A DNA stretch of 64,000 nucleotides from Acinetobacter beijerinckii CIP 110307 (lineage in GTDB: Bacteria; Pseudomonadota; Gammaproteobacteria; Pseudomonadales; Moraxellaceae): positions 412,074-476,073 of the forward strand of contig NZ_KB849766.1 of NCBI RefSeq assembly GCF_000369005.1, read 5' to 3'. Positions within the stretch are counted from its first letter, which is position 1, and each line of letters begins with the position of its first letter. The notes under the pieces were generated by a model. That model saw nothing but the letters and a program-made list of their open reading frames with translations, did not search any database and had not been told where the DNA came from. The position numbers and the translations under genes were made by a program. Shown piece after piece: positions 9,769-18,735 of this stretch.

Positions 9769-9798
9769 AAAAAATGCTCACATCTAGTGAGCATTTTT
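9769..9798. terminator. Bidirectional terminator after pal
   Basis: AAAAAATGCTCA, loop CATCTAG, then TGAGCATTTTT: an A-tract/stem/T-tract that can terminate pal on + and, in reverse, the small gene ending at 9797 on the minus strand. Confidence 0.85.
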
Positions 9799-9988
9799 AT
9801 GTTTGCGGTTTAGCATCATCTTTTTCAGAGGGTTGCATCGATTCAATCATGTCGTGTTTATTAAACTCTTTATATTCTGGCTTCGCCTCATATTCCTTCC
9901 AAGCATCTTTCACGTTCTCTTTTGAAATCTGATCCAAATTAATGGCTTCACTTGGGGTTGGTGTAGCTTCAAAATTTTTGGTTGACAT
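9797..9988 (-). CDS. Small hypothetical protein
   Basis: Read from the ATG at 9988, this gives a 63-residue acidic, soluble protein starting MSTKNFEATPTPSE and ending DDAKPQT. The frame is open upstream to 10033, but those residues (MLCWIDTRQDVW) look non-coding, so the shorter start is chosen. No domain recognised; high Glu/Lys content and no signal peptide. It converges on pal and shares its terminator. Confidence 0.6.
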   Translation of the reverse strand: MSTKNFEATPTPSEAINLDQISKENVKDAWKEYEAKPEYKEFNKHDMIESMQPSEKDDAKPQT

Positions 9989-10165
9989 TGCTATGCTCCA
10001 AACGTCCTGTCTAGTATCTATCCAACATAGCATGTAAAGCTGTTCTTGTAATCATAAAAGCAACATAAATAAAGTAAGATAATTTTTCTTTTCGGATGAT
10101 CTCATCTAGAATAGCGACATTATTTTTTAACAATTCCTGACGCTGTTAAATCGGAGCTATTCAAT

Positions 10166-11137
10166 ATGTCAAACCTTACATTGTCCCAATATTTACAACA
10201 ACAAAATGGGAATTTGACACCAGAGTTGGCAGAGGTCATCGAAACAATTGCAAATACATGTCAGACAATTGATCAAGCTCTTCAAAAAGGCGCTTTAGCA
10301 GGTATTTTAGGAAGTGCTGGTAATGAAAATGTGCAAGGTGAAACACAAAAGAAATTAGATGTGATTTCGAATGATTACCTAATTGATGCACTAAAAGTAC
10401 ATCCTCAAGTTAGTGGTCTTGCTTCAGAAGAATTAGACGACTTCACTCCTGCTCAAGAAAATGGCAAATATTTAGTATTGTTTGATCCCCTAGACGGTTC
10501 AAGCAACATTGATATCAATATGTGTGTTGGTACGATTTTCTCTATTCTGCCAGCAAAGAATGCAGTGACTCAATCTGCTGACTTTATGCAAGCAGGTACT
10601 GAGCAAGTTGCTGCGGGCTATGTACTTTATGGTCCTTCAACCATGCTAGCACTTACAGTGGGTGCAGGTGTTGTATTCTTTACGTTTGATCCAACCACTC
10701 AAACTTTCGTGCTTACAACTGAGCAGGTTCAAGTTTCAGTAGATACACAAGAATTTGCGATTAATTCATCAAACCAACGTCATTGGGAAAATCCTGTAAA
10801 ACGTTATATTGATGAACTACTTGCTGGAAAAACTTCAGTGCGTGAAAAAGATTTCAACATGCGTTGGGTTGCTTGTATGGTGGGTGATATTCACCGTATT
10901 TTATGTCGTGGCGGTATCTTCCTTTATCCTTATGATTTAAAAGATCCAAAAAAAGCGGGTCGTTTACGTTTAATGTATGAAGCCAACCCAATGAGTATGT
11001 TAATCGAACAAGCTGGTGGCGCGTCTACTACAGGTCGCTTACGCATTATGGAAATTCAACCAACTGAATTGCATCAACGTGTCCCTGTGATTATTGGTTC
11101 TAAAAACGAAGTAGAACGTGTAACAAGCTATCATTAA
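10166..11137 (+). CDS. fbp: Class I fructose-1,6-bisphosphatase
   Basis: A 323-residue gluconeogenic enzyme that hydrolyses fructose-1,6-bisphosphate to fructose-6-phosphate. The metal-binding motif is [12 protein letters not shown] (about residues 108-119), preceded by SEELDD. The substrate region GGIFLYPYD and the late motif [15 protein letters not shown] are typical of class I. Acinetobacter relies on gluconeogenesis because most strains do not use hexoses glycolytically, which fits retention here. Confidence 0.96.
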   Translation: MSNLTLSQYLQQQNGNLTPELAEVIETIANTCQTIDQALQKGALAGILGSAGNENVQGETQKKLDVISNDYLIDALKVHPQVSGLASEELDDFTPAQENGKYLVLFDPLDGSSNIDINMCVGTIFSILPAKNAVTQSADFMQAGTEQVAAGYVLYGPSTMLALTVGAGVVFFTFDPTTQTFVLTTEQVQVSVDTQEFAINSSNQRHWENPVKRYIDELLAGKTSVREKDFNMRWVACMVGDIHRILCRGGIFLYPYDLKDPKKAGRLRLMYEANPMSMLIEQAGGASTTGRLRIMEIQPTELHQRVPVIIGSKNEVERVTSYH

Positions 11138-11152
11138 TAACTTAATTATTTC

Positions 11153-11176
11153 GGGCATCAATTCATATTGATGCCC
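11153..11176. other. Hairpin downstream of fbp
   Basis: GGGCATCAAT-TCAT-ATTGATGCCC, a perfect 10-bp stem with a 4-base loop just after fbp. The following bases (TCTTGG) are only weakly T-rich, so termination is possible but not certain. Confidence 0.6.
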
Positions 11177-11192
11177 TCTTGGATGTTTTCTT

Positions 11193-11969
11193 ATGGCGGT
11201 TATTTTTTTAGAATCAAAAGACAACGCAAAAATCAAACATTTGCGTGGCTTAATCGAACTCAATAGCGCTCGAAAAAAGCATCAACAAACAGTTATTGAA
11301 GGAAGCCATCTTTGTGTAGCTTGGTTACAGCAACAGAAAAAACTTTTTTCATTATTCACTACTGAACAAGCTTTAGAACATCCTGATTTACAAGAAGTAA
11401 TCGAACTACATCAAGGTCATGTCTTTGTAATAAGTGAAGTCTTATACAAAGATTTAAGTACGTTGGGTACAAGCTTACCTTGTCTAGCGATTATTGATTT
11501 GCCTAAAACATCAATGACAATTGATTTTAATGTAGACACATTAATCTTAGAAAATATTCAAGATCCGGGTAATGTCGGCACTTTACTTCGTTCAGCTGCC
11601 GCAGCAAATATCAAACAAGTCATATGCACTCAAGGTTCTGCTTCACTCTGGTCACCACGAGTTTTAAGAGCAGGTATGGGAGCTCATTTCAGCTTACATT
11701 GCTTTGAAAATTTTCAATTAGCCGATATTCTTCCGAAATTTCAAATTCCTGTTTTTGTGACAAGTTCACATCGTTCAACGAGTTTATATACTCAAGATTT
11801 AACCCAGCCCTGTGTTTGGATTTTAGGTAATGAAGGACAAGGCGCATCTGAATATGCATTAGAACAAGCACAAGCAGTAACAATCCCACAACCTGGTGGG
11901 CAAGAATCCCTCAATGTTGCAATTGCAGGATCTATCTGCATCTTTGAAATGGTACGCCAACGTCAGTAA
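11193..11969 (+). CDS. TrmH/SpoU-family RNA 2'-O-methyltransferase
   Basis: A 258-residue SPOUT methyltransferase that uses S-adenosylmethionine to methylate a ribose 2'-OH in rRNA or tRNA. The N-terminal ~90 residues form a substrate-binding domain. The three SpoU motifs are present: NIQDPGNVGTLLRSA (near 123), WILGNEGQG (near 209) and IPQPGGQESLNVAIAG (near 232) with its trefoil-knot Asn. The target nucleotide cannot be assigned from sequence. Confidence 0.9.
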   Translation: MAVIFLESKDNAKIKHLRGLIELNSARKKHQQTVIEGSHLCVAWLQQQKKLFSLFTTEQALEHPDLQEVIELHQGHVFVISEVLYKDLSTLGTSLPCLAIIDLPKTSMTIDFNVDTLILENIQDPGNVGTLLRSAAAANIKQVICTQGSASLWSPRVLRAGMGAHFSLHCFENFQLADILPKFQIPVFVTSSHRSTSLYTQDLTQPCVWILGNEGQGASEYALEQAQAVTIPQPGGQESLNVAIAGSICIFEMVRQRQ

Positions 11970-12108
11970 AACGTTAAATTATTTTAATTCCGATTTTTTT
12001 AATCAGAAAATCTATTACACTGTTAAAAATATTTGCTTGAGTTGTCAACGTACTCACCATTTTCAACGTTATATGATTAATGAATTGAAATAATAATGGT
12101 GGGTTTCC

Positions 12109-12741
12109 ATGACAGGATTTTCCATCTCTATGGATTTAGCACCTAAACAGGCTCGAACCGAAAACGGTACTGATTGTGGTACTGTTGAACAACGTCTGCG
12201 TTTTTTTATGCAAGACGTTACTGGTCGTGCACTTGTGATGATGGAAAGTGCTACACAGGGTCAACAAGGTATTGCCATGGACTTAGTCCAAGAAGCCTTT
12301 ATTTCACTACATAAATCTTATGCAGATAAAAATACCGAAGAATGGTACCCCCTGTTCTATACAATTTTAAATAACAAGCTTCAAGATTGGAGACGAAAAG
12401 AAGCGCGACGAGCAAATCCGTTTTCTTTATTTAAAAAAATTAATTTAGATAATGATGAAGAAATTATAGATGTTGTTGATGAATCAACACCTAACCCACT
12501 AGAGTTTCTTGATCAAGAAGTCACAATGGCAGAGATTCAGGAAGCTGTAAATAAACTTCCAGTCCGCCAACAACAGGCATTCATGTTAAGAGCTTGGGAA
12601 GGTTTTGATACCATGACTACAGCGCAAATTATGGATTGCAGTGAAGGAAGTGTTAAAACACATTACCATCGAGCAATTCAAGGACTTAGAACTGCTTTAC
12701 AGCATTTAAATCCAAATACGGGAGGATCATCAAATGAATAA
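12109..12741 (+). CDS. ECF-like sigma-70 family sigma factor
   Basis: A 210-residue sigma factor with region 2 (DLVQEAFISLHKSY, then NNKLQDWRRKEARR) and region 4 (LPVRQQQAFMLRAWEGFDTMTTAQIM, then SEGSVKTHYHRAIQGL). It has no region 1 or 3, as in group 4 sigmas. It overlaps the next gene by 8 bases, and that gene encodes a small single-pass membrane protein, a usual anti-sigma arrangement. The target promoters are unknown. Confidence 0.9.
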   Translation: MTGFSISMDLAPKQARTENGTDCGTVEQRLRFFMQDVTGRALVMMESATQGQQGIAMDLVQEAFISLHKSYADKNTEEWYPLFYTILNNKLQDWRRKEARRANPFSLFKKINLDNDEEIIDVVDESTPNPLEFLDQEVTMAEIQEAVNKLPVRQQQAFMLRAWEGFDTMTTAQIMDCSEGSVKTHYHRAIQGLRTALQHLNPNTGGSSNE

Positions 12742-13057
12742 AGATCAATTCACTAAACAAGTGACTTCCAAACTCGATCAACTTGCAAAAGATCAACATC
12801 ACAACAAAATGCTAGTGATGAATCATGTTTTAGATACTGTACAAAAGAAACCGACTTCTTACTATAGTATTTGGAAAATGGGTGGATTTGCATTAGCGGC
12901 AGCTTTAACAGGCATTGTCGTGCTTCCTAGCTCTTTGCAATTGGCTGGTAAACCTCAAAATCAGGTCATAGTGAATCCTAAACTCTCCCCTCAAATGGTC
13001 GAGGATATGGAAATGTTAATGGTATTAGGTGAGGATAAAGCTCCACATGGCAGCTAA
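12734..13057 (+). CDS. Small membrane protein, probable anti-sigma partner
   Basis: A 107-residue protein with a charged cytoplasmic N-terminus (about 45 residues), one hydrophobic segment (MGGFALAAALTGIVVLPSSL, residues 49-68) and a short periplasmic tail. The topology and the 8-base overlap with the sigma factor suggest an anti-sigma function. No recognised anti-sigma zinc motif is present, so the role rests on context. Confidence 0.7.
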   Translation: MNKDQFTKQVTSKLDQLAKDQHHNKMLVMNHVLDTVQKKPTSYYSIWKMGGFALAAALTGIVVLPSSLQLAGKPQNQVIVNPKLSPQMVEDMEMLMVLGEDKAPHGS

Positions 13058-13436
13058 ACGATTAGTACTTGTTGTGTGCACATTAGGTTTACTACAAACA
13101 AGTTTTGCTGGTTCTGAACGTTTTTGGGTTTTCTCTAAGCCAAATAAAGCAGCTACAGAAGAAGCTTGGGATGACTTATCACCTGAAGAACAGCGCGTAC
13201 TTATTAAACGTTATCAAACTTTAAAAGAGATTCCAACTGATCAAAGCTCGCAGCTTCAACAAAGAATGGAATGGTTTACGCAACTCTCTGAAGATGAAAA
13301 ACAGAAGATGCGTGATGTGTGGCAAAAAATGAATACTCAAGAGCGGAATATCTTGCGGAAACGTATGCAAAATGCGAGCGCAGATGAAAGATTAAATATA
13401 AGAGAAGAATATTTAACTAAATACGCTGAGCATTAA
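13047..13436 (+). CDS. DUF3106-like periplasmic protein
   Basis: Read from the ATG at 13047, about 129 residues with a signal peptide (LVLVVCTLGLLQTSFAG). Repeated segments follow, of the kind LSPEEQRVLIKRYQTLK, LSEDEKQKMRDVWQKM and MNTQERNILRKRM. This is the DUF3106 pattern and resembles the helical repeats of CpxP/Spy-type periplasmic sensors. It overlaps the membrane protein by 11 bases, so the three genes form one operon; a periplasmic sensor for the sigma pair is a reasonable guess. An in-frame GTG at 13029 would spoil the signal peptide. Confidence 0.75.
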   Translation: MAAKRLVLVVCTLGLLQTSFAGSERFWVFSKPNKAATEEAWDDLSPEEQRVLIKRYQTLKEIPTDQSSQLQQRMEWFTQLSEDEKQKMRDVWQKMNTQERNILRKRMQNASADERLNIREEYLTKYAEH

Positions 13437-13471
13437 TATAAAAAATATACTGATTTCCAAATAGGAAATAA

Positions 13472-13501
13472 AAATAAAGCGCCTTGTGGCGCTTTATTTT
13501 T
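13472..13501. terminator. Bidirectional intrinsic terminator
   Basis: AAATAAAGCGCC-TTGT-GGCGCTTTATTTTT: a 10-bp-plus stem with A- and T-tracts on both sides. It serves the sigma operon on + and the convergent large gene ending at 13510 on the minus strand. Confidence 0.92.
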
Positions 13502-13509
13502 ACGAAGAA

Positions 13510-15999
13510 CTATTTTTTGAAACGACGGATTACTAGCAGACTCATTAATCCTAATAATGAAAATATAGTTGTACTCCCCCCACCACGACTCGCATTACGT
13601 TTATTGTCCGTTGTGTTAGCAGTACTAATCACTTTAACTGTACCTAAATTTGAAAGTGTCGGGGTAATATCATTATCGTATACCTGATAATTAAACGAGT
13701 AATCAAATTGGTTAAAAGTATTACCTTCTTCAATATAAATGTTTCCACCGTAGCATGTTTCTTTTTGATCTGGTACTGGACATGGGCCTTTACGATCAGA
13801 AGTAATTATCAGATTTGATCCTGGAAGATTTGAAAGACGGATTGGTAATTCTACACCGTCAGCATTTTTCCAAAATTGTGGCTTGTTTATATTATTATCA
13901 GGCCCTTTACCACCCTCTCCAGTATCACCCCAATCATTTGCAAAATTTAAGAGGTTCAACGCAACTTTATCTTGCTTTTGGTATCTTAAAGTGACTGATG
14001 TATCTTTAACTACTGGTGCAATATTAACAAAAGCAGCTTTGATCAGACCAGAAGACTGCACATTCATTCCGCTTTCAGGTTTTGAACTAATGGTATATTT
14101 ACAGTGAACTTTATCACCAGCCTGAGTAATTTGGTCATCTTTACGATAAAGAATGATTTGTTCTAAATCTTGATTCCATTGACATACAATTTTTTCTTTT
14201 TCTTTTTTCACTTCCTCTTTATCTTGATTTTCTTCCAAGTCTTTAATCTGTCCAGTGCCTAGAACTTCAGTTTGCACATTATATAAATCCTTGTTAAAGA
14301 ATATTAATTTATTATTTCCATTACCATCCTCTACCTCTTGAGGAAGTGGTAATTGGTAGTTTTTCAAATCAATATAAATCGCTCTATAATGGATATTGTC
14401 TTTAGTTTTAGCTAATAAGTTTTTAAATCTTTCAAGTTGCTCTTTATCTGAAGTTGTTAAATTAGGGTCATCAGGATTTTTGACTAGAAACTCATATTTA
14501 TCAACTTGCTGTTGATATAGTTTTACAATATCTGTCAGAGAAGTATTAGATAAATCTTCTAAATCTCCAGCTGTGAATTTCATTAACTCAACAGAACCAA
14601 TATCGCAACTATTTCTTGCATTTGGATCAAAATATAATGTGCCATTTGTGATACGTGCAATACCTCTTTGATCTACCGTGCTACAAGCATCAGCGCCTTC
14701 TTTAGCCACATCAACTAAATCTTTCTCTTCACCAACTACTCCAAGCCTTGGATAATAGATTGGTAAAAATGCTGTGTATTCAGATGGCGTTCTACGCGCG
14801 GTGAGTAACTGAGATATACTATTAGCGCTTACATCTAAATTTGTATGCTTATCAGAGCCTTCTTCTTTAAGTTCAATTTTTGGCAAATCACACTTATTGT
14901 TTCCGTTTAATGCGATTGCATTGTAATTTAAACCTATTTTGATGTTTTCTAATTCGGTTGCATCACCAAGCAAATAGCGACAAGCTAAACCGCCCGTATT
15001 AAAAGCTAAGATATTAAAATCAAGTTGTTTCAAACCTAATGCATCATATAGAAAAGTACTATAAGCAGTATTTTCAACAATAGTATTACTCAGCATAGTT
15101 AAACTACTTCTATCACTTAATATGGTCGAAGTATTTCCAGTTGTGCCTCCAGACTTTGTATCGCCAGTGAATTTAATTAAGCTTCCATTCACTGTACTAG
15201 CAATGTTTGAAGCTATCGTATTCGCTTCTAGTTTAATGACTGGCTCACCACAAAAATCAAGCATACTGGTGGACTGAGCATCACCATTTGAAATTAAACT
15301 ACTATAAATAAAGTTTATTTCATGTTTTGAATAAACATTATCATTAAAGCAACTCATCCCTAGGACGCTGCCAAGAGGTGCTTTGTTCTTTTCAATTAAA
15401 CTATTTGTTATGGTTATACCACTGGTTGGGCCTGCTAGAAATACCGCCCCCCCACTGACGCCTGCAGAAGAATTCAAAATCTGACTATTGATCAAACTTA
15501 CGTTTGCACCCGCATAAATTGCACCACCTCGATCCGAGGTCGTTCCTTTATTCAAAGCAATACTATTTAACGTAAGAGACTTATTGGCCAAAGTCGTATT
15601 AAAAATTCGACTATTATTCTTCGCTTCGATTTTTGTCTTTAATGCCGTTTGCGATGGATAATTATTTGTTAAAACACTTTTCTTCTGCCAATCAACTGGG
15701 CTCTTACCCAAAATCACGACATCCACTTTAGGTGTAAGCTCTCGATCTAACAGATAAGTGCCTTCTTCAAGTTGAATCACTTTAGTCGTTGTGGAAAGGG
15801 TATCTGTTACTGCACAGCCACCATAAGATTTTCTTAACTCTGCAGTTGTCAATGCCTCTCGCAAAGAACAGGCATTGGTATTTTCGCCATCTTCATCGGC
15901 GAATGTAGTGACTTTAATAGGCGTTGTACTAGTCGCTGCCAATAGAGGCATTGTCGCCAATACCATTGTTGCTAAAGTAGCTTTTTTATAATTTTTCAT
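13510..15999 (-). CDS. Rhombotarget-type CSLREA/GlyGly-CTERM surface protein
   Basis: An 829-residue secreted protein. It has a signal peptide (TLATMVLATMPLLAATS) and a CSLREA motif near residue 43 (NACSLREALTTAE). A beta-helix-like body of short NS/N-x-S repeats follows, then a C-terminal sorting tail: GGGS, a hydrophobic helix (TIFSLLGLMSLLVI) and RRFKK. The tail matches the GlyGly-CTERM signal cleaved by rhombosortase, a rhomboid-type protease. The length and architecture resemble Acinetobacter rhombotarget A. Function unknown; surface location is inferred. It lies 17 bp after a shorter relative in the same operon. Confidence 0.85.
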   Translation of the reverse strand: MKNYKKATLATMVLATMPLLAATSTTPIKVTTFADEDGENTNACSLREALTTAELRKSYGGCAVTDTLSTTTKVIQLEEGTYLLDRELTPKVDVVILGKSPVDWQKKSVLTNNYPSQTALKTKIEAKNNSRIFNTTLANKSLTLNSIALNKGTTSDRGGAIYAGANVSLINSQILNSSAGVSGGAVFLAGPTSGITITNSLIEKNKAPLGSVLGMSCFNDNVYSKHEINFIYSSLISNGDAQSTSMLDFCGEPVIKLEANTIASNIASTVNGSLIKFTGDTKSGGTTGNTSTILSDRSSLTMLSNTIVENTAYSTFLYDALGLKQLDFNILAFNTGGLACRYLLGDATELENIKIGLNYNAIALNGNNKCDLPKIELKEEGSDKHTNLDVSANSISQLLTARRTPSEYTAFLPIYYPRLGVVGEEKDLVDVAKEGADACSTVDQRGIARITNGTLYFDPNARNSCDIGSVELMKFTAGDLEDLSNTSLTDIVKLYQQQVDKYEFLVKNPDDPNLTTSDKEQLERFKNLLAKTKDNIHYRAIYIDLKNYQLPLPQEVEDGNGNNKLIFFNKDLYNVQTEVLGTGQIKDLEENQDKEEVKKEKEKIVCQWNQDLEQIILYRKDDQITQAGDKVHCKYTISSKPESGMNVQSSGLIKAAFVNIAPVVKDTSVTLRYQKQDKVALNLLNFANDWGDTGEGGKGPDNNINKPQFWKNADGVELPIRLSNLPGSNLIITSDRKGPCPVPDQKETCYGGNIYIEEGNTFNQFDYSFNYQVYDNDITPTLSNLGTVKVISTANTTDNKRNASRGGGSTTIFSLLGLMSLLVIRRFKK

Positions 16000-16016
16000 A
16001 TCATCATCTTCCTTGA

Positions 16017-17903
16017 TTATGACTTAAAGCGGCGAAGTCCTATTAAACTCAATAAGCCTAAAATAATACCAATTCCAAAACTTCCACCTCCAGTATTTAC
16101 AGTTTTACTTTGGAAATTATTTGGTGGATCTTGGACGATCGTAGTTGGGATAGTAATGTAATAATTTGACATATCATTGAAGCGTGTAGTCGTCGTCATT
16201 ACACGCATATTAAATTTATCAGCACCATGCCAATTACTATTTGGAATATAGACAACATTACCATCTTGATCGATTGTTAACTTTCCTTTAGATACTGTTT
16301 GAGTTTGCTGAATTTCCAAACATCCTGGTTGCCATGGTTTACCATTTTTATCTAAATCTGCATTTAAAACTGTTTTACAAGATTCAGGATCTAGTAACTC
16401 ACCATCTAACAAACTATCTGAAATACTAAATTTCGCTTGTTGACCATATAGAATATCTTGACCAGCAATAGGCACATCTGCACGATTTACAACCAACTCA
16501 ACTGCGCCTAAATCACAAAGTTCATCATAACCGCTTCTATTCTTGCCTCTTTGGTCAGTTGGCTCACAACTCCCTAATCCCAAGTTACTACCATCACTAT
16601 AAACCCGACCTTTATTAACAATTAGTGAATCTGATAATTTAGTATATGACATGAGTAATCTAGGTTTGAAAAACCCAAGCATCTGATCTTTCGGTGTGAT
16701 ATATGGACACAATAAGCCAGCATTTGGCGGTGCATCACAGACACCCTCATCATTAGTTCCACCCGCAATTAACTTATTGTTGCCAATCATAAAGTTAGGA
16801 AGTTCCGCTGTAGCGTTTATATCGCATTGTGGATTTGTTAAGTTACTCTGAACGACAGTAGAATTATCTGCTGTAGTAGCACAATTTACCGTTCCATTTT
16901 CTACAAGAATACTATTTAAAATGTATGCACTTGGATTTAGTTTTTCTGTCGTTGTTGTAGTTCCATCAGTTGTGGTGGATGTTTTGACTTTCCATTTCGG
17001 CGCTTGTAAATAAAGACCCGCGGCATTTTTTATCATTGTAATATTGTTTAAAAGCATACCTTCTCTAATATTGGCAACGTAGCCACCCTTATTATGAAAT
17101 AAGGTACTATTATAGATACCAGAAACACCAAGTGGTAAAGCACCACCAGTAGTTTCATCTGTAAAACTTGTTTGAACATACATCAAGGCACCTTCAGGAT
17201 TTGCAGAACCTTGGTTATCTCGAATAATTGATTGTTTGATTGAATATAAAGGCATCTCACTATAGATTACAGCACCTTGATCTGCTTTATTATTTTGAAG
17301 AATACTATTACTAATTAATAATATACCTGCTGTTTTTTTATTTTCTGCAGACCAGATTCCGACATTGTAAATGGCACCGCCTTTATTTGCATATCCATCA
17401 GCCAAACGTGAATATTGAATACTTAAAGCTTCACGGTTTTGGATCAAGCCACCATCATTTAACTTAGTAGATGAGCCTTTTAAATTGAGCTCACTCAATG
17501 TGACAACTTTTAATTCTTTTTCAACAGTACCATCATCAATTAAGAAGATACGATCTGTACCGACCATTTTAAGAGTTGCATTATTTAACCCTCTCTTATT
17601 ATCATTAAAATCAGTACTTTCAGCAGTTTTAATAGTCGCATCAACTTTAATTACAAGTTGCTTATTTAAAAGATACTCTTTATCACGCTGCAAAATAATC
17701 ACAGAGGATGAATCTTTATTTCCACACCCCTTATAGCCATTTTCAAATTCTTTTTGGCCGCGGTTATTTAAAAATTCAATGGCATTTCGTAATGAACAGC
17801 CTGTATAGTTCTCGTCATCAACTAATGTTGTAACTTGAATATCCGCAGAATATGCATGTCCAGTAATCGCAAATAAAGCGCAGGCAAGCGTCCGTTTGAG
17901 CAT
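16017..17903 (-). CDS. CSLREA-type GlyGly-CTERM secreted protein
   Basis: A 628-residue paralogue-like partner of the following gene. It has a signal peptide (TLACALFAITGHAYSA), a variant motif CSLRNAIEFL near residue 37, a right-handed beta-helix-like repeat body and a bacterial Ig/cadherin-like stretch near residues 485-590 (GKLTIDQDGNVVYIPNSNW). The tail is TGGGS, a hydrophobic helix (FGIGIILGLLSLIGL) and RRFKS. Both C-termini end in GGGS plus RRFK, so both should be processed by the same rhombosortase, which is not in this window. First gene of the pair. Confidence 0.82.
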   Translation of the reverse strand: MLKRTLACALFAITGHAYSADIQVTTLVDDENYTGCSLRNAIEFLNNRGQKEFENGYKGCGNKDSSSVIILQRDKEYLLNKQLVIKVDATIKTAESTDFNDNKRGLNNATLKMVGTDRIFLIDDGTVEKELKVVTLSELNLKGSSTKLNDGGLIQNREALSIQYSRLADGYANKGGAIYNVGIWSAENKKTAGILLISNSILQNNKADQGAVIYSEMPLYSIKQSIIRDNQGSANPEGALMYVQTSFTDETTGGALPLGVSGIYNSTLFHNKGGYVANIREGMLLNNITMIKNAAGLYLQAPKWKVKTSTTTDGTTTTTEKLNPSAYILNSILVENGTVNCATTADNSTVVQSNLTNPQCDINATAELPNFMIGNNKLIAGGTNDEGVCDAPPNAGLLCPYITPKDQMLGFFKPRLLMSYTKLSDSLIVNKGRVYSDGSNLGLGSCEPTDQRGKNRSGYDELCDLGAVELVVNRADVPIAGQDILYGQQAKFSISDSLLDGELLDPESCKTVLNADLDKNGKPWQPGCLEIQQTQTVSKGKLTIDQDGNVVYIPNSNWHGADKFNMRVMTTTTRFNDMSNYYITIPTTIVQDPPNNFQSKTVNTGGGSFGIGIILGLLSLIGLRRFKS

Positions 17904-18016
17904 ACCAATCTCCTTCTATTTTTCATTTTTTTTAGTTGTGCAAAGTATCAATTTGCAACTACATTCCTTTGTGCGTACTTTGTCATAGCTCTCTCAATTA
18001 CTCAAGAAATTTTATA

Positions 18017-18715
18017 CTATTGCCGATATTCATCTATCAAGGCATAAATTTGCTTGAGTGTTGTATTCGAAAGCTTAGTTTTTTCACCCTTTAGCATCTT
18101 TTCTAGTTGGGCAAGTGTCTGCAAGAGAATAGAAGCCTGATGAGGACCATTCATCAGCAAATAATCAACGATTTGTTGATCGAAGTGGATTCCTCGTCTT
18201 GTCATGACCGATTGTAGTAGCGCGTGTCGATCTATATAAGAACTGCCATTTGGAACTTTGACACTGACTGTTTGAGTTAAGCGCGATTGTAAGTCAGGGA
18301 GTTCAAGCTTTAGTTCAATTGGTGCCACTCTCGAAGAAAATACCAATTGCCCTTCATGATTATTCATTAAATGAAAAATCGCTTTTTGCCAATGTGGTAC
18401 ACCACTTATAGCATCTATATCATCTAAAGCGACTAAATCATAAAACTCTAATGACGTAATCGCTTCAATTGGTGCATCTAACAATTCTAATAGTGAAACC
18501 TTAATTGCGGGACGCCCTAGTTCTAAATAAGAATCACAAATCGCAGATAATAAGTGACTTTTTCCAGTTCCAGCACCGCCATAGACATAGAATCGATTTA
18601 CTAATCCTGTATGTAACTGTCGAATAGCATCAACTACATGCCCCCAACCTGGTCCACAAAAATCACTAATTCTTGCATCCAGTTGAGGTTCGATATCCAA
18701 TTGTAGTTGACGCAT
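18017..18715 (-). CDS. hda: DnaA-related regulatory protein Hda
   Basis: A 232-residue AAA+ protein like the central part of DnaA. Hda with the beta clamp promotes hydrolysis of DnaA-bound ATP and prevents re-initiation of replication. Walker A is GGAGTGKSHLL (near residue 45) and Walker B is LVALDDIDAI (near 94). The N-terminus MRQLQLDIEPQLDARI resembles the clamp-binding QL-rich start of Hda. It follows a PerM-type permease by 20 bp, a common gammaproteobacterial pairing. Confidence 0.88.
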   Translation of the reverse strand: MRQLQLDIEPQLDARISDFCGPGWGHVVDAIRQLHTGLVNRFYVYGGAGTGKSHLLSAICDSYLELGRPAIKVSLLELLDAPIEAITSLEFYDLVALDDIDAISGVPHWQKAIFHLMNNHEGQLVFSSRVAPIELKLELPDLQSRLTQTVSVKVPNGSSYIDRHALLQSVMTRRGIHFDQQIVDYLLMNGPHQASILLQTLAQLEKMLKGEKTKLSNTTLKQIYALIDEYRQ

Positions 18716-18735
18716 ATAAGTAGTTAATCCCTCAA

